From: Stutzerimonas stutzeri
Lineage (GTDB): Bacteria > Pseudomonadota > Gammaproteobacteria > Pseudomonadales > Pseudomonadaceae
Length of the DNA: 64,000 bases
Assembly (NCBI RefSeq): GCF_000590475.1
Contig: NZ_CP007441.1
Location: 4,533,032 to 4,597,031, forward strand
Direction of reading: 5' to 3'
Part shown: positions 17,336-26,332 of the stretch, in pieces
Layout of the letters: each line of letters starts with the position of its first letter
How positions within the stretch are numbered: position 1 is the first letter of the stretch
The notes under the pieces: model-generated
What the model saw: only the letters and a program-made list of their open reading frames with translations
Databases searched by the model: none
Told to the model about the DNA's origin: nothing
Position numbers and translations under genes: made by a program

Positions 17336-18616
17336 ATGACCATCCTGTTCCTCTTCGTTGCGCTCTTCGCATTGATGTTCATCGGCGTGCCGGTGGCCGT
17401 TTCCCTGGGCCTGGCCGGTTCGCTGACCATTTTGTTGTTCAGTGCGGATTCGGTCACGTCGCTGGCGATCAAGCTGTTCGAGACGTCCGAGCACTACACG
17501 CTGCTGGCCATTCCGTTCTTCCTGCTGGCTGGCGCCTTCATGACCACCGGCGGCGTCGCCAAGCGCCTGATCGACTTCGCCAACGCCAGCGTTGGCCACA
17601 TCCGAGGCGGCCTCGCCATTGCTGCCGTAATGGCCTGCATGCTGTTCGCCGCCTTGTCCGGCTCCTCGCCGGCCACCGTGGCCGCAGTCGGTTCGATCGC
17701 CATCGCCGGCATGGTTCGTTCCGGCTATCCTCAGGCGTTCGGCGCCGGCATCGTCTGTAACGCCGGTACCCTGGGCATCCTGATCCCGCCATCGATCGTG
17801 ATGGTGGTTTATGCCGCCGCCACCGAAACCTCCGTCGGCAAGCTGTTCATGGCCGGCGTCGTGCCTGGCCTGCTGCTGGGCCTCGGACTGATGGTGGCGA
17901 TCTACATCGTTGCGGTGAAGAAGAATCTCCCGGCGTTGCCGCGAGCGTCCTTCCGCGAATGGCTGGCGGCCGCTCGCGAGGCCATCTGGGGCCTGCTGCT
18001 GATGGTGATCATCCTCGGGGGCATCTATTCGGGCATGTTCACACCGACCGAAGCGGCGGCCGTTGCGGCGGTTTATTCCGCCTTCATCGCGCTGTTCGTC
18101 TACAAGGACATCACGATTCGTGACTGTCCGAAGGTGCTGCTGGAGTCGGGCAAGCTCACCATCATGCTGATGTTCATCATTGCCAACGCCATGCTCTTCG
18201 CGCATGTGTTGACCACTGAACAGATTCCGCAGCAGATCACCGCGATGGTCCTCGAGGCCGGGCTGCAGCCCTGGATGTTCCTGTTGGTGGTGAACATCGT
18301 GCTGCTGGTTGCAGGTGCTTTCATGGAGCCTTCGGCGATCATCCTGATCCTGGCGCCGATCCTGTTCCCGATCGCCATCCAGCTGGGCATCGATCCGATT
18401 CACCTGGGCATCATCATGGTGGTCAATATGGAAATCGGTCTGATCACCCCACCGGTGGGGCTGAACCTGTTCGTCGCCTCGGCGGTGACCGGTATGCCGG
18501 TCACTCAAGTGATTCGCGCCGTGCTGCCGTGGCTGGCGCTGATGATGGCGTTCCTGGTACTCATTACTTATGTGCCGATGATCTCTCTCGCGCTGCCAAA
18601 CCTGCTGGGGATGTAA
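17336..18616 (+). CDS. dctM: TRAP transporter large permease
   Basis: DctM is the 426-residue transport subunit that carries C4-dicarboxylate across the inner membrane with Na+ ions by an elevator-type mechanism. It has about 11-13 hydrophobic helices. Signature stretches are IPFFLLAGAFMTTGGVAKRL, FAALSGSSPATVAAVGSIA, GTLGILIPPSIVMVVYAAAT, and MEIGLITPPVGLNLFVA; the two Gly/Pro-rich re-entrant loops are characteristic. It starts immediately after dctQ and ends the operon before a clear terminator. Confidence 0.95.
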   Translation: MTILFLFVALFALMFIGVPVAVSLGLAGSLTILLFSADSVTSLAIKLFETSEHYTLLAIPFFLLAGAFMTTGGVAKRLIDFANASVGHIRGGLAIAAVMACMLFAALSGSSPATVAAVGSIAIAGMVRSGYPQAFGAGIVCNAGTLGILIPPSIVMVVYAAATETSVGKLFMAGVVPGLLLGLGLMVAIYIVAVKKNLPALPRASFREWLAAAREAIWGLLLMVIILGGIYSGMFTPTEAAAVAAVYSAFIALFVYKDITIRDCPKVLLESGKLTIMLMFIIANAMLFAHVLTTEQIPQQITAMVLEAGLQPWMFLLVVNIVLLVAGAFMEPSAIILILAPILFPIAIQLGIDPIHLGIIMVVNMEIGLITPPVGLNLFVASAVTGMPVTQVIRAVLPWLALMMAFLVLITYVPMISLALPNLLGM

Positions 18617-18641
18617 CCCCAGCGATCCGAGAGCTGCTCCA

Positions 18642-18666
18642 AGCCCGGCCTAGCGCCGGGCTTTTT
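18642..18666 (+). terminator. Rho-independent terminator of dctPQM
   Basis: An 8-bp stem (AGCCCGGC at 18642-18649 with its complement at 18655-18662, loop CTAGC) is followed by a T-run to 18666. It lies 26 bp after the dctM stop and ends the dct operon before the convergent oxygenase gene. Confidence 0.9.
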
Positions 18667-18675
18667 CATGCCCGC

Positions 18676-19284
18676 TCAGAGTGCCAGCAGATCCACCGGA
18701 CGGCGGCGAAACCAGCCGGTCAATGACAATCGGTCGGTCTGGGTAACCAACACTTCGTGGGGGAAATCGCCGGACAGAAACATCAGCAGATCGCCGGCCA
18801 GCGGCGCGATATCGAGGCTGGACCCATCGGCGAAGTGCATGCGCAGCTCGCCCCCATCGGCCGGTTGCCAATCCGGATTCAAGTAGAGCACCGCGCTCAC
18901 GCAACGGCTGTCGTCATCACGGAAACGGTCCAGATGCGTCTGATAGAAGGCCCCGGGCGGATAAAGCGCGAAGTGGCACTCGAATTCCTCGAGGCCGAGG
19001 AACAGTTCGCGATTGAGCACCTGCCGCAGCTCGTTCATCAGCACCAGATAGGCATCACAAACCTCCGCCTGCCCCTCTTCCAGCCAGTGGATATGGTCGC
19101 CGCGAATGCCTTCGCGCACCGCCTGCTCGTCGCCTCGACCGACACCCGCCGGCGCCAGCGCACCCTCGGCATAGCGTCTGCGGCACTCGCCGGCCAGCTT
19201 TCGGGTCATATCACTGGACAGGAAGGAACTCTGCAGCGACCAGCCGCGCGCGGCCAGGTCGTCGATGATCGTTGAGAACGGCAA
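18676..19284 (-). CDS. 2-oxoglutarate/Fe(II)-dependent oxygenase (PKHD-type)
   Basis: This encodes a small 2OG-Fe(II) dioxygenase of about 202 residues. The iron facial triad is visible as HLDRF (HxD) and the distal His in GDFPHEVLVTQ; the 2-oxoglutarate-binding Arg follows in RLSLTGWF. The substrate is unknown; relatives hydroxylate prolyl or other side chains or small molecules. The start is unsure. I prefer the TTG at 19284, because GGAG lies about nine bases upstream and the domain begins soon after (FSTIIDDLAARGW); an open frame extends to 19482, but that stretch is Arg/Pro-rich and overlaps the divergent gene. It converges with dctM. Confidence 0.78.
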   Translation of the reverse strand: MPFSTIIDDLAARGWSLQSSFLSSDMTRKLAGECRRRYAEGALAPAGVGRGDEQAVREGIRGDHIHWLEEGQAEVCDAYLVLMNELRQVLNRELFLGLEEFECHFALYPPGAFYQTHLDRFRDDDSRCVSAVLYLNPDWQPADGGELRMHFADGSSLDIAPLAGDLLMFLSGDFPHEVLVTQTDRLSLTGWFRRRPVDLLAL

Positions 19285-19435
19285 GGAAAGTGACTCCAAT
19301 GGGTCAGATGATGCTTCCGGCGGCCTCGGTGGGCCCGCAGGGAAACAGCGGCTGAGTCTAGCAGCAGTGCTTTCGCTCCTCGACAAGCCCGGGTCGCGGC
19401 GCCGAAAATAAACCGCCCGCCACAGAGGAGCTTCC

Positions 19436-20206
19436 ATGCGCGCCCTTATCGCTTGTGTATTACTTGCCTTCAGCCTGAACACCCTGGCCGATGGCTACGA
19501 TGAACTTTACAAGGCCGCGGGCTGGACCGAACAACGTGCCAATTTTTCCGATGCCCTGACGACCGCCCAGCAGCGCTACAAGAGCAGCCTGCCGCCGGCG
19601 GTTTATCAGGCATTGGTGACCAACAGCAACCGACGCTTTGCCGCCAATGCTATCGACCAGCGCGCCCAGCGGGCGCTACGGCAGCACTTGTCGGATCCTC
19701 AACCCGCGTTGGATTTCTTCCAGTCGACGTTGGGCCACAAGGTGGTTGCAGCGGAAACACTGGCCGGCCGTCGCGAACAGCTGGCCCGCTATGAAAATGG
19801 TTTGCCGCGAATGGAAGCCGGCAGCAATCGGCAGTTGCTGATCCGTCATCTGGCCCAGGCGTTGCCGGCTGCCGAAGCCGGCGCGGAAGTCAGCTTGGCG
19901 CTGGCCGGGGTGGCGGCCGACAGTCTCAGCCAGATGATCCCCGGCCTGCTCGGCGGCGATCAGGCGCAGGGACTGCTCAATAGCCAGCGCGAACGTTTGC
20001 ATCAGCAGGTCGAGGCCGACCTGGACAATACCTTGCTATATATCTATCGCGATCTTTCCGATGTCGAGCTGGAGGAGTTCGTCGAGTTTGCCCAATCCGA
20101 AGCGGGCCAGCACTATTACCAGGTCGCGCTGAAAGCCTTGCGGGCGGGTCTTGCGGTCGGCATGAGCGGCAGCGAGATCCAGGCGCACGCCGGCGCGACG
20201 CGCTAA
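19436..20206 (+). CDS. periplasmic DUF2059-domain protein
   Basis: This 256-residue secreted protein has a cleavable signal peptide (MRALIACVLLAFSLNTLADG, cleavage near residue 18). The C-terminal part (about 180-240) looks like DUF2059: YIYRDLSDVELEEFVEFAQS followed by SEAGQHYYQVALKAL. That helical motif is shared by many periplasmic proteins of unknown role. The N-terminal half is helical without a recognised motif. It is a single gene divergent from the 2OG oxygenase and convergent with the hydrolase. Confidence 0.75.
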   Translation: MRALIACVLLAFSLNTLADGYDELYKAAGWTEQRANFSDALTTAQQRYKSSLPPAVYQALVTNSNRRFAANAIDQRAQRALRQHLSDPQPALDFFQSTLGHKVVAAETLAGRREQLARYENGLPRMEAGSNRQLLIRHLAQALPAAEAGAEVSLALAGVAADSLSQMIPGLLGGDQAQGLLNSQRERLHQQVEADLDNTLLYIYRDLSDVELEEFVEFAQSEAGQHYYQVALKALRAGLAVGMSGSEIQAHAGATR

Positions 20207-20216
20207 GGGTTCGCCG

Positions 20217-21155
20217 CTACCGCAGCCGTTCGCTGAGAAAGTCGAAGTATTCTCGGCGTATGGCTTCGCGCTCATTGACCAAGTGATGACGCGCCTCAGG
20301 AAGGCGAAGGATTTCCGGCGCGGTGAACTTGCGCTCGAGCACCGGCAGGTTGTGCTGCCAGTCGACCGTCATATCAGCGTCCCCCTGAATAATGATCGGA
20401 CTGTGCGGGCTACGCGGCGCGCCTTCGATCCGTGGGATCCAGCGCGACAGTGCGCCTACCCAGGCGGTCGGCAGAATATCCGGCTGCAGCGGATCGCTCG
20501 ATTGAATGAATTCGAGAAATGCCGGATCGCCCGAGTTCTCGCTGAAGCGCCGAGGAATCTGTTTGACGAAGCGGCGCACCACCTCGTAGCTGAACCGTGA
20601 CCAGCCCCAGGCACGCGGCCGCACCAGCGGCGCGAGCAGAATGCCGCGCCCCAACTGCGGATACTCCGGCGGGGACAGCAGATAATCGAGCACGATCGCC
20701 GCGCCGGTACTCTGCCCCAGCAAGTGCCAAGGTCGAGGCAGCCCCAGCTCAGCGGCTTCATGCAGCAAACCCTGCAGCACCGCCTGATACTCGGCGAACT
20801 CGTTGATGCTGGCACGTGGTCCGCTGGACAGTCCGTGCCCCGGCAGATCACAGGCGAGCACGGCGAAACCCATGCCCAAGCCCCAGTCCACTACATGCCG
20901 ATAGAGGCCCATGTGGTCGTAATAGCCGTGCAGGACGAGCAGCGTCGCCACCGGCTGTTCGGGGCACCAGGCTTGAGCGGCGACCTCGTAGCCATGCACC
21001 GAGAAGCAGCCCAGACGCCGCTGGACATTGCGGTGATGGGGCAAGTCCAGGCCATAGTAGGCTTGGTAGAAGTTCGCATCGCTGCTGAGTTCGGCGCCAT
21101 GACTGATGGGGCGCAGCTGCGCGCGGAGGGCGTCGGGATCGATTCGCGAGGGCAT
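20217..21155 (-). CDS. alpha/beta hydrolase, monoacylglycerol lipase/lysophospholipase-like
   Basis: This 312-residue serine hydrolase has the nucleophile elbow GQSTG (Ser149), the oxyanion region LVLHGYYDHMGLY, an Asp in IIQGDADMTVDW and the catalytic His in LPEARHHLVNE. The cap and motif spacing resemble lysophospholipase/monoacylglycerol lipase proteins (Hydrolase_4 type), and DLPGHGLSSGPR is the usual strand-4 loop. No signal peptide is visible, so it should be cytoplasmic and act on lyso- or monoacyl lipids, but the substrate is inferred. It is convergent with the DUF2059 gene. Confidence 0.82.
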   Translation of the reverse strand: MPSRIDPDALRAQLRPISHGAELSSDANFYQAYYGLDLPHHRNVQRRLGCFSVHGYEVAAQAWCPEQPVATLLVLHGYYDHMGLYRHVVDWGLGMGFAVLACDLPGHGLSSGPRASINEFAEYQAVLQGLLHEAAELGLPRPWHLLGQSTGAAIVLDYLLSPPEYPQLGRGILLAPLVRPRAWGWSRFSYEVVRRFVKQIPRRFSENSGDPAFLEFIQSSDPLQPDILPTAWVGALSRWIPRIEGAPRSPHSPIIIQGDADMTVDWQHNLPVLERKFTAPEILRLPEARHHLVNEREAIRREYFDFLSERLR

Positions 21156-21241
21156 GACAGGTTTTCTTGCTCGGATGGAATGGAATATTCAGCTCTGCAG
21201 CGCGACGTGGCAAGCTGATGCCCCCATCGAAGAGCGCCGCC

Positions 21242-21829
21242 ATGTCCGTACGCATCAAATATTTGCTCGCAGCGCTGGTCGCGCTGCTTTGGGGCGGCGC
21301 CATGCTGGCCGCCTTCTGGTGGTTCGAGGCGCGCTACCTGCGGCCCTTTGATAGTGAACGTGCCGAACTGTTTTCCGGAGAATACCTGGCGTTGCCCGGG
21401 TCATTGGGCGGGGCGGGATCGGTCCGCGTGGTGCATTTCTGGGACCCTGCCTGCCCTTGCAATGCCGGTAACCAGCAACATCTGGCCGAACTGATTAAGC
21501 GATTCGGCGATCGGGGCGTCAGCTTTTATGCGCTGCAAAAGCCGGGCACCCACGGTCGCCTCCCGGAGCAGCTGGCTGGCCTGCAAGCCTTATCAACCTT
21601 GCCCGGCTCGGAAACGCTGCCGGCCAGCCCTGCCGTAGGTATCTGGAACAAGAATGGTCGACTGGTGTATGTCGGCCCCTACAGCGAAGGTGCGGTGTGC
21701 AATTCCAGCAACAGCTTCATCGAACCGATCCTGGAGGCGATATTGGCGGGCCGTCAGGTCAATGCCACGCATTCACTCGCGGTAGGCTGCTTCTGTGACT
21801 GGAAGGACCGCCCTCCGGTTGACGGTTGA
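21242..21829 (+). CDS. membrane-anchored thioredoxin-fold protein with CPC motif (DUF6436-like)
   Basis: This is a roughly 195-residue protein with one N-terminal membrane helix (about 7-27) and a periplasmic thioredoxin-like domain. The redox position reads HFWDPACPCNAGN, a Cys-Pro-Cys (C71, C73) rather than the usual CxxC. Further cysteines occur in GAVCNSS and in a C-terminal CFC (VGCFCDW). This pattern resembles DUF6436 proteins, whose role I do not know. The ATG at 21242 gives an immediate signal anchor; upstream in-frame ATGs at 21218 and 21167 are possible but add no conserved sequence. It is divergent from the hydrolase. Confidence 0.72.
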   Translation: MSVRIKYLLAALVALLWGGAMLAAFWWFEARYLRPFDSERAELFSGEYLALPGSLGGAGSVRVVHFWDPACPCNAGNQQHLAELIKRFGDRGVSFYALQKPGTHGRLPEQLAGLQALSTLPGSETLPASPAVGIWNKNGRLVYVGPYSEGAVCNSSNSFIEPILEAILAGRQVNATHSLAVGCFCDWKDRPPVDG

Positions 21830-21943
21830 CGATTGCTTCAGTGGCCAGCCCGCGGGCTTCGAAGATATTCCGCCGGCGACGACCGGCAAAGGCATGTTTC
21901 GGCCGCCGGCGCCAGCGATTGATTCCTCGCGCCGGCCCGCTGA

Positions 21944-22840
21944 TCAGCTATGCGCAGAGGGCGGTGCCATCACCGTATTGTCGATTGTCGGTCGCCAGTT
22001 CTGTTTGGCGCCGTCATCCATCGCCTGACGCATCGCGCGAACACGGCGCTTCTCTGCACGGCGGCTGAGGTACCAGGCAATGAATGTCGCCAGCGACACC
22101 ACCAGCAGGATCAGACTGGCCACCGCGTTGATCTCAGGTTTTACCCCGAGTCTGACGGCAGAGAAGATCTCCATCGGCAGCGTGGTCGAGCCCGGCCCGG
22201 AGACGAAGCTGGCCAACACCAGATCGTCCAGCGACAGGGCGAACGAGAGCATGCCACCGGCCGCCAGTGAAGGCGCGATCATTGGCATCGTGATCAGAAA
22301 AAACACCTTCCACGGCCGAGCACCGAGGTCCATCGCCGCTTCCTCGATGGACTGGTCGAGCTCGCGCAGACGCGCCATCACCACCACCGCGACATAAGCC
22401 GAGCAGAACGTGGTGTGCGCGATCCAGATCGTTACGATCCCACGCTGTGCCGGCCAGCCGATCAGCTGCGCCATCGCCACGAACAATAGCAGCAGCGACA
22501 GGCCGGTAATTACTTCGGGCATGACCAGCGGCGCAGTGACCAGGCCACCAAACAGTGTACGGCCGCGGAAGTTCGGAATACGCGTCAGCACGAATGCCGC
22601 CATGGTGCCCAGCGCCACCGCCGCCACCGCCGTGTAGAGCGCAATCTCCAGCGAGCGCATCACCGCCCCCATCAGCTGGCTGTTTTCCAGCAGTCCGGCA
22701 TACCACTTGAGCGACCAGCCGCCCCACACGGTCACCAGCCGAGAGGCATTGAACGAGTAGATGACCAGCAGCACCATCGGCAGGTAGATGAACAGCAGCC
22801 CGAGCACCAGGATCAGGTTGGAAAAACTGTAGCGTTTCAT
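21944..22840 (-). CDS. spuH: polyamine ABC transporter permease (PotI type)
   Basis: This 298-residue inner-membrane permease is the second of two that form the channel of a putrescine/spermidine importer. Six helices and the ABC permease EAA loop are visible (EEAAMDLGARPWKVFFLITMP). The N-terminus YSFSNLILVLGLLFIYLPMV and the DDLVLASFVSGPGSTTLPM segment are typical of PotI. The C-terminus is somewhat extended and polar (KQNWRPTIDNTVM). It is the last gene of the spuABCDEFGH-like operon, 76 bp after spuG. I saw no convincing terminator downstream. Confidence 0.92.
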   Translation of the reverse strand: MKRYSFSNLILVLGLLFIYLPMVLLVIYSFNASRLVTVWGGWSLKWYAGLLENSQLMGAVMRSLEIALYTAVAAVALGTMAAFVLTRIPNFRGRTLFGGLVTAPLVMPEVITGLSLLLLFVAMAQLIGWPAQRGIVTIWIAHTTFCSAYVAVVVMARLRELDQSIEEAAMDLGARPWKVFFLITMPMIAPSLAAGGMLSFALSLDDLVLASFVSGPGSTTLPMEIFSAVRLGVKPEINAVASLILLVVSLATFIAWYLSRRAEKRRVRAMRQAMDDGAKQNWRPTIDNTVMAPPSAHS

Positions 22841-22916
22841 CTCTCGCCCTCTATGTCCTTGGTTACGCTGTTAGGTAGAGAGCCGGTTGAACACCGCAAC
22901 CAATGAGCCGGGCGCG

Positions 22917-23813
22917 TCATAGCTTGCCTTCCATTTCTTTGGTCTGGTTGCGGTTGAACAAGATAATCGGCACCAGCAGTATCGCCAGCATCACCACAGC
23001 AAGAGCAGACGCCACCGGCCAGTCACGGTTGTTGAAGAATTCCTGCCAGAGCACCTTGCCGATCATAAGCGTCTCCGGGCCACCGAGCAGCTCGGGAATC
23101 ACGAACTCGCCCACCACCGGAATGAACACCAGCATGCAGCCGGCGACGATGCCATTCTTCGACAGCGGCACGGTGATCTTCCAGAACGCTCGCAGGTTAC
23201 TGGCGCCAAGGTCCGAGGCCGCCTCGAGCAGGCTCGTGTCATGCTTCACCAGGTTCGCGTAGAGCGGCAGGATCATGAACGGCAGGTACGAATAGACCAC
23301 CCCGATGTACACAGCCAGATCGGTATTGAGGATGCGCAGCGGCTCATCGATCAGCCCCATTCCCATCAGCAGGCCATTGAGGATGCCGTTGCTGCTGAGA
23401 ATGCCCATCCAGGCGTAGACGCGGATCAAGATCGCCGTCCAGGTGGGCATCATGATCAGCAGCAACAGGACCGTCTGCAGATCCTTGCGCGCTCGGGCGA
23501 TGGCGTAAGCCATGGGATAACCGACCGCCAGGCATATCAGGGTGCTGAAGAAGGCGATGCGCAGTGAGCCGGCATAGGCCGCCCAATACAGGTCGTCCTC
23601 GCTGAGGAAAATGTAGTTGCCGAGGTTGATCACCAGCTGTAGCTGCTGTTCAGCGTAGGCGAAGATCTCGGTGTAAGGAGGTATCGCCACGTCCGCTTCG
23701 GCGAAACTGATCTTCAGCACGATGGCGAACGGCAACAGGAAAAACAACATCAGCCAGAGAAAAGGTACGCCGATGACCAGTCGGCGCCCGCTGTTCAAGC
23801 GTGAGCGGTTCAT
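22917..23813 (-). CDS. spuG: polyamine ABC transporter permease (PotH type)
   Basis: This is the 298-residue first permease of the polyamine importer. It has six helices with the EAA motif EAASDLGASNLRAFWKITVPL and PotH hallmarks (VIGVPFLWLMLFFLLPFAIV, FIPVVGEFVIPELLGGPET). The start at 23813 overlaps the spuF stop as ATGA and gives the normal short cytoplasmic tail; a longer frame to 23879 lies inside spuF and is not credible. It pairs with SpuH and couples to the ATPase SpuF. Confidence 0.93.
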   Translation of the reverse strand: MNRSRLNSGRRLVIGVPFLWLMLFFLLPFAIVLKISFAEADVAIPPYTEIFAYAEQQLQLVINLGNYIFLSEDDLYWAAYAGSLRIAFFSTLICLAVGYPMAYAIARARKDLQTVLLLLIMMPTWTAILIRVYAWMGILSSNGILNGLLMGMGLIDEPLRILNTDLAVYIGVVYSYLPFMILPLYANLVKHDTSLLEAASDLGASNLRAFWKITVPLSKNGIVAGCMLVFIPVVGEFVIPELLGGPETLMIGKVLWQEFFNNRDWPVASALAVVMLAILLVPIILFNRNQTKEMEGKL

Positions 23814-24961
23814 GCCTGCAGCACCACGCCGCTGTCGTCCCACCAGTACACGTACACACTTTCCTCCCAAGTAGGCCACTTCACATGCCGCTCGGCATTG
23901 GCGAGAAAGGCTTGCACGATCATCCCCGACGAGAGCTTGATGTAGTAGACCGAATGCCCACCGAGATAGGCGATGTCGTACACCACGCCCCTGGCCCAGT
24001 TATAGCCAGGACGCTCAAGCTCAGGCAGCTCGGTGCCGATCAGAAGCTTTTCCGGACGCAGGGCATAGGTGATCTGCTTGTCCTGCGCACGGGTGCTGAT
24101 GCCATGGCCGACATAAATGGGGTTTTCCAGGGCCGGGCAGGCGATGACGGCATGGTCTTCGACATCCTCGATCAGCTCCCCGTCGAACAGGTTGACGTTG
24201 CCGATGAATTCGCAGACCAGACGGCTCGCCGGAGTCTCGTAGATATCCATCGGGCTACCGACCTGGGCGATCCAGCCCAGGTGCATGATGGCGATGCGTT
24301 CGGCCATGGTCATGGCCTCTTCCTGATCATGGGTAACCATCACGCAGGTCACGCCGACCCGCTCGATGATCTGCACCAGTTCCAGCTGCATCTGCGAGCG
24401 CAGCTTCTTGTCCAGCGCGCCCATGGGCTCGTCGAGCAGCAGCAGCTTGGGCCGCTTGGCCAGTGAGCGGGCCAGTGCCACGCGCTGGCGCTGGCCGCCG
24501 GACAACTGATGCGGCTTGCGCTTAGCGTACTGGCTCATTTGCACCAGCGTCAGCATCTCATCGACGCGCGTCTGTACCTCACCCTTGGACAGCCCGTCCT
24601 GTTTGAGGCCGAACGCGATGTTCTGTGCCACCGTCATGTGCGGGAACAAGGCGTACGACTGGAACATCATGTTGATCGGCCGCTCGTAGGGCGGCATGTC
24701 GGTGATGTCCTGGCCGTCGAGAAAGATCCGCCCCTCCGTCGGCCGCTCGAAACCCGCCAGCATGCGCAGCAAGGTCGATTTGCCTGAGCCCGAGCCACCA
24801 AGCAAGGCGAAGATCTCGCCTTGCCGGATGCTCAGCGAGACATCATCGACGGCCACCGTTTCGTCGAACTTCTTGGTGACGCGGTCGATCTTCAGCAGCA
24901 CCTGTTTGTTCTGACTCTCACCGGTGAGGGCTTTTTTGTAGGCGCTGGAGGCAACGGCCAT
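23810..24961 (-). CDS. spuF: polyamine ABC transporter ATP-binding protein (PotG type)
   Basis: This 383-residue ATPase energises polyamine import. The motifs are Walker A GGSGSGKSTLL, Q-loop FQSYALFPHM, signature LSGGQRQRVALARSL, Walker B LLLLDEPMGALD and H-loop VTHDQEEAMTMAE. The C-terminal 130 residues form the TOBE regulatory region typical of PotG/PotA. It lies 98 bp after spuE, with a GC-rich hairpin in that gap, and overlaps spuG. Confidence 0.94.
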   Translation of the reverse strand: MAVASSAYKKALTGESQNKQVLLKIDRVTKKFDETVAVDDVSLSIRQGEIFALLGGSGSGKSTLLRMLAGFERPTEGRIFLDGQDITDMPPYERPINMMFQSYALFPHMTVAQNIAFGLKQDGLSKGEVQTRVDEMLTLVQMSQYAKRKPHQLSGGQRQRVALARSLAKRPKLLLLDEPMGALDKKLRSQMQLELVQIIERVGVTCVMVTHDQEEAMTMAERIAIMHLGWIAQVGSPMDIYETPASRLVCEFIGNVNLFDGELIEDVEDHAVIACPALENPIYVGHGISTRAQDKQITYALRPEKLLIGTELPELERPGYNWARGVVYDIAYLGGHSVYYIKLSSGMIVQAFLANAERHVKWPTWEESVYVYWWDDSGVVLQA

Positions 24962-25019
24962 GCGCGAACTCCCGATTGGAAAAAATGGGCCCGGACAGCA
25001 CCGGGAATGTCGTTCGATA

Positions 25020-25040
25020 CGCGGCGGCAGCTCCGCCGCG
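25020..25040 (-). other. intercistronic hairpin between spuE and spuF
   Basis: An 8-bp GC-only stem (25020-25027 with 25033-25040, 5-nt loop) lies 19 bp after the spuE stop and before spuF. No T-run follows in the direction of transcription. Its position suits a 3' stabiliser or partial attenuator that keeps the binding-protein message in excess over the membrane subunits. Confidence 0.6.
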
Positions 25041-25059
25041 CTCGTCTGGTTGGGGGTCT

Positions 25060-26145
25060 TTATTGACCAGACTTGACCTTGGTCCAGGTGCGGGTCATCA
25101 AGCGAATGATCTTCTGCGGCAGCTCGGCGGAGACATACAACCGGTCCAGTACCTCCTGAGGCGGATAGACCGAGGGGTCCTTGCGCACCTCCTGATCCAT
25201 CAGATCATCCGCTTTCAGGTTGGGGTTGGCATAGCCCACGTAATCGCTGACTGACGCAATCACCTCAGGCTTCAGCAGGTAGTTGATGAACGCGTGGGCT
25301 TCGTCGACATTCTGCGCGTCTGCCGGAATGGCGAGCATGTCGAACCAGAGATTGCCGCCTTCCTTGGGAATGGAATAGGCAATGTCGATGCCCTTGCCGG
25401 CCTCGTCGGCACGAGCGGCCGCCTGGAAAATATCCCCGGAGAAGCCAGCAGCGATGCAGATATTGCCATTGGCCAGATCGGAAATGTACTTGGATGAATG
25501 GAAATACCGCACGTAAGGACGCACCTCCAGCAGCTTGGCTTCAGCCTTGGCGTAGTCGTCCGGGTTTTCACTATTGGGATCCAGCCCCAGATAATTGAGC
25601 ATCGCCGGAATCATCTCGTCGGGCGAGTCTAGAAAGGCGATACCGCATTCGGCCAGCTTCTTGGCGTTTTCTGGCTCGAACAACACAGCCCAGGAGTCGA
25701 CCTTTTCGATGCCCAGCGCCGCGGTCACTTTCTCGACATTGTAACCAATGCCATTGGTTCCCCAGAGATAGGGCGCCGCGTAGGTATTGCCCGGGTCGTT
25801 CTTCTGCAGCTGCTTGAGCAGCGCCGGGTCCAGGTTCTTCCAGTTCGGCAGCTTGCTCTTGTCCAGCTTCTGGAACGCCCCGGCCTGAATCTGCTTGCCG
25901 AGAAAATGATTGGAAGGCACTACCACGTCATAGCCGGTGCGGCCGGCGAGCAATTTGCCTTCGAGGGTTTCGTTGGAATCGAAGACGTCATAGACGGGCT
26001 CGATGCCAGTCTCTTTCTTGAATTCTTCCAGGGTGGTTTCACCGATGTAATCGGACCAATTGTAGATATGCACCGTGGCAGCCTGAGCGGATGCAGCACC
26101 GCTGACCGCAGCGGCGAGAAGAAGCGACTTCAATGTCGAAGGCAT
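25060..26145 (-). CDS. spuE: polyamine-binding periplasmic protein (spermidine-type, SpuE-like)
   Basis: This 361-residue PotD/PotF-family receptor has a signal peptide (MPSTLKSLLLAAAVSGAASA, cleavage after AQA). The family opening VHIYNWSDYIGETTLEEF, VYDVFDSNETLEGKLLAG and YDVVVPSNHFLGKQIQAG contain the aromatic and acidic residues that line the polyamine site. It is clearly paralogous to the next gene upstream. By position (spuC-spuD-spuE-spuF) it matches SpuE, the spermidine-preferring receptor in P. aeruginosa; the preference is inferred from synteny only. Confidence 0.9.
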   Translation of the reverse strand: MPSTLKSLLLAAAVSGAASAQAATVHIYNWSDYIGETTLEEFKKETGIEPVYDVFDSNETLEGKLLAGRTGYDVVVPSNHFLGKQIQAGAFQKLDKSKLPNWKNLDPALLKQLQKNDPGNTYAAPYLWGTNGIGYNVEKVTAALGIEKVDSWAVLFEPENAKKLAECGIAFLDSPDEMIPAMLNYLGLDPNSENPDDYAKAEAKLLEVRPYVRYFHSSKYISDLANGNICIAAGFSGDIFQAAARADEAGKGIDIAYSIPKEGGNLWFDMLAIPADAQNVDEAHAFINYLLKPEVIASVSDYVGYANPNLKADDLMDQEVRKDPSVYPPQEVLDRLYVSAELPQKIIRLMTRTWTKVKSGQ

Positions 26146-26332
26146 GAGAGTGTCCTCTTGTTGCAGGCCGCGCGATCAGCGGGCGAAAGGCGGGCTGTTT
26201 ATTGGAAAAACCTCTAAAAAGCAACTGGCACTGCGTAACGAGCCATACGGTCACGCTCCAAGGGAGGTACTGCATACGGATTGCAAGCCAGATACGGGTC
26301 CGTACATAGCCCCTTCAAGGAACTGGTGCCAG

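Noticed and set aside
16703..18508. A 601-codon open frame on the minus strand opposite dctQM.
   Set aside because: Composition is extreme (His, Gln, Asp, Arg rich), as expected from the antisense of a high-GC membrane protein gene; dctQ and dctM are unmistakable on the other strand.
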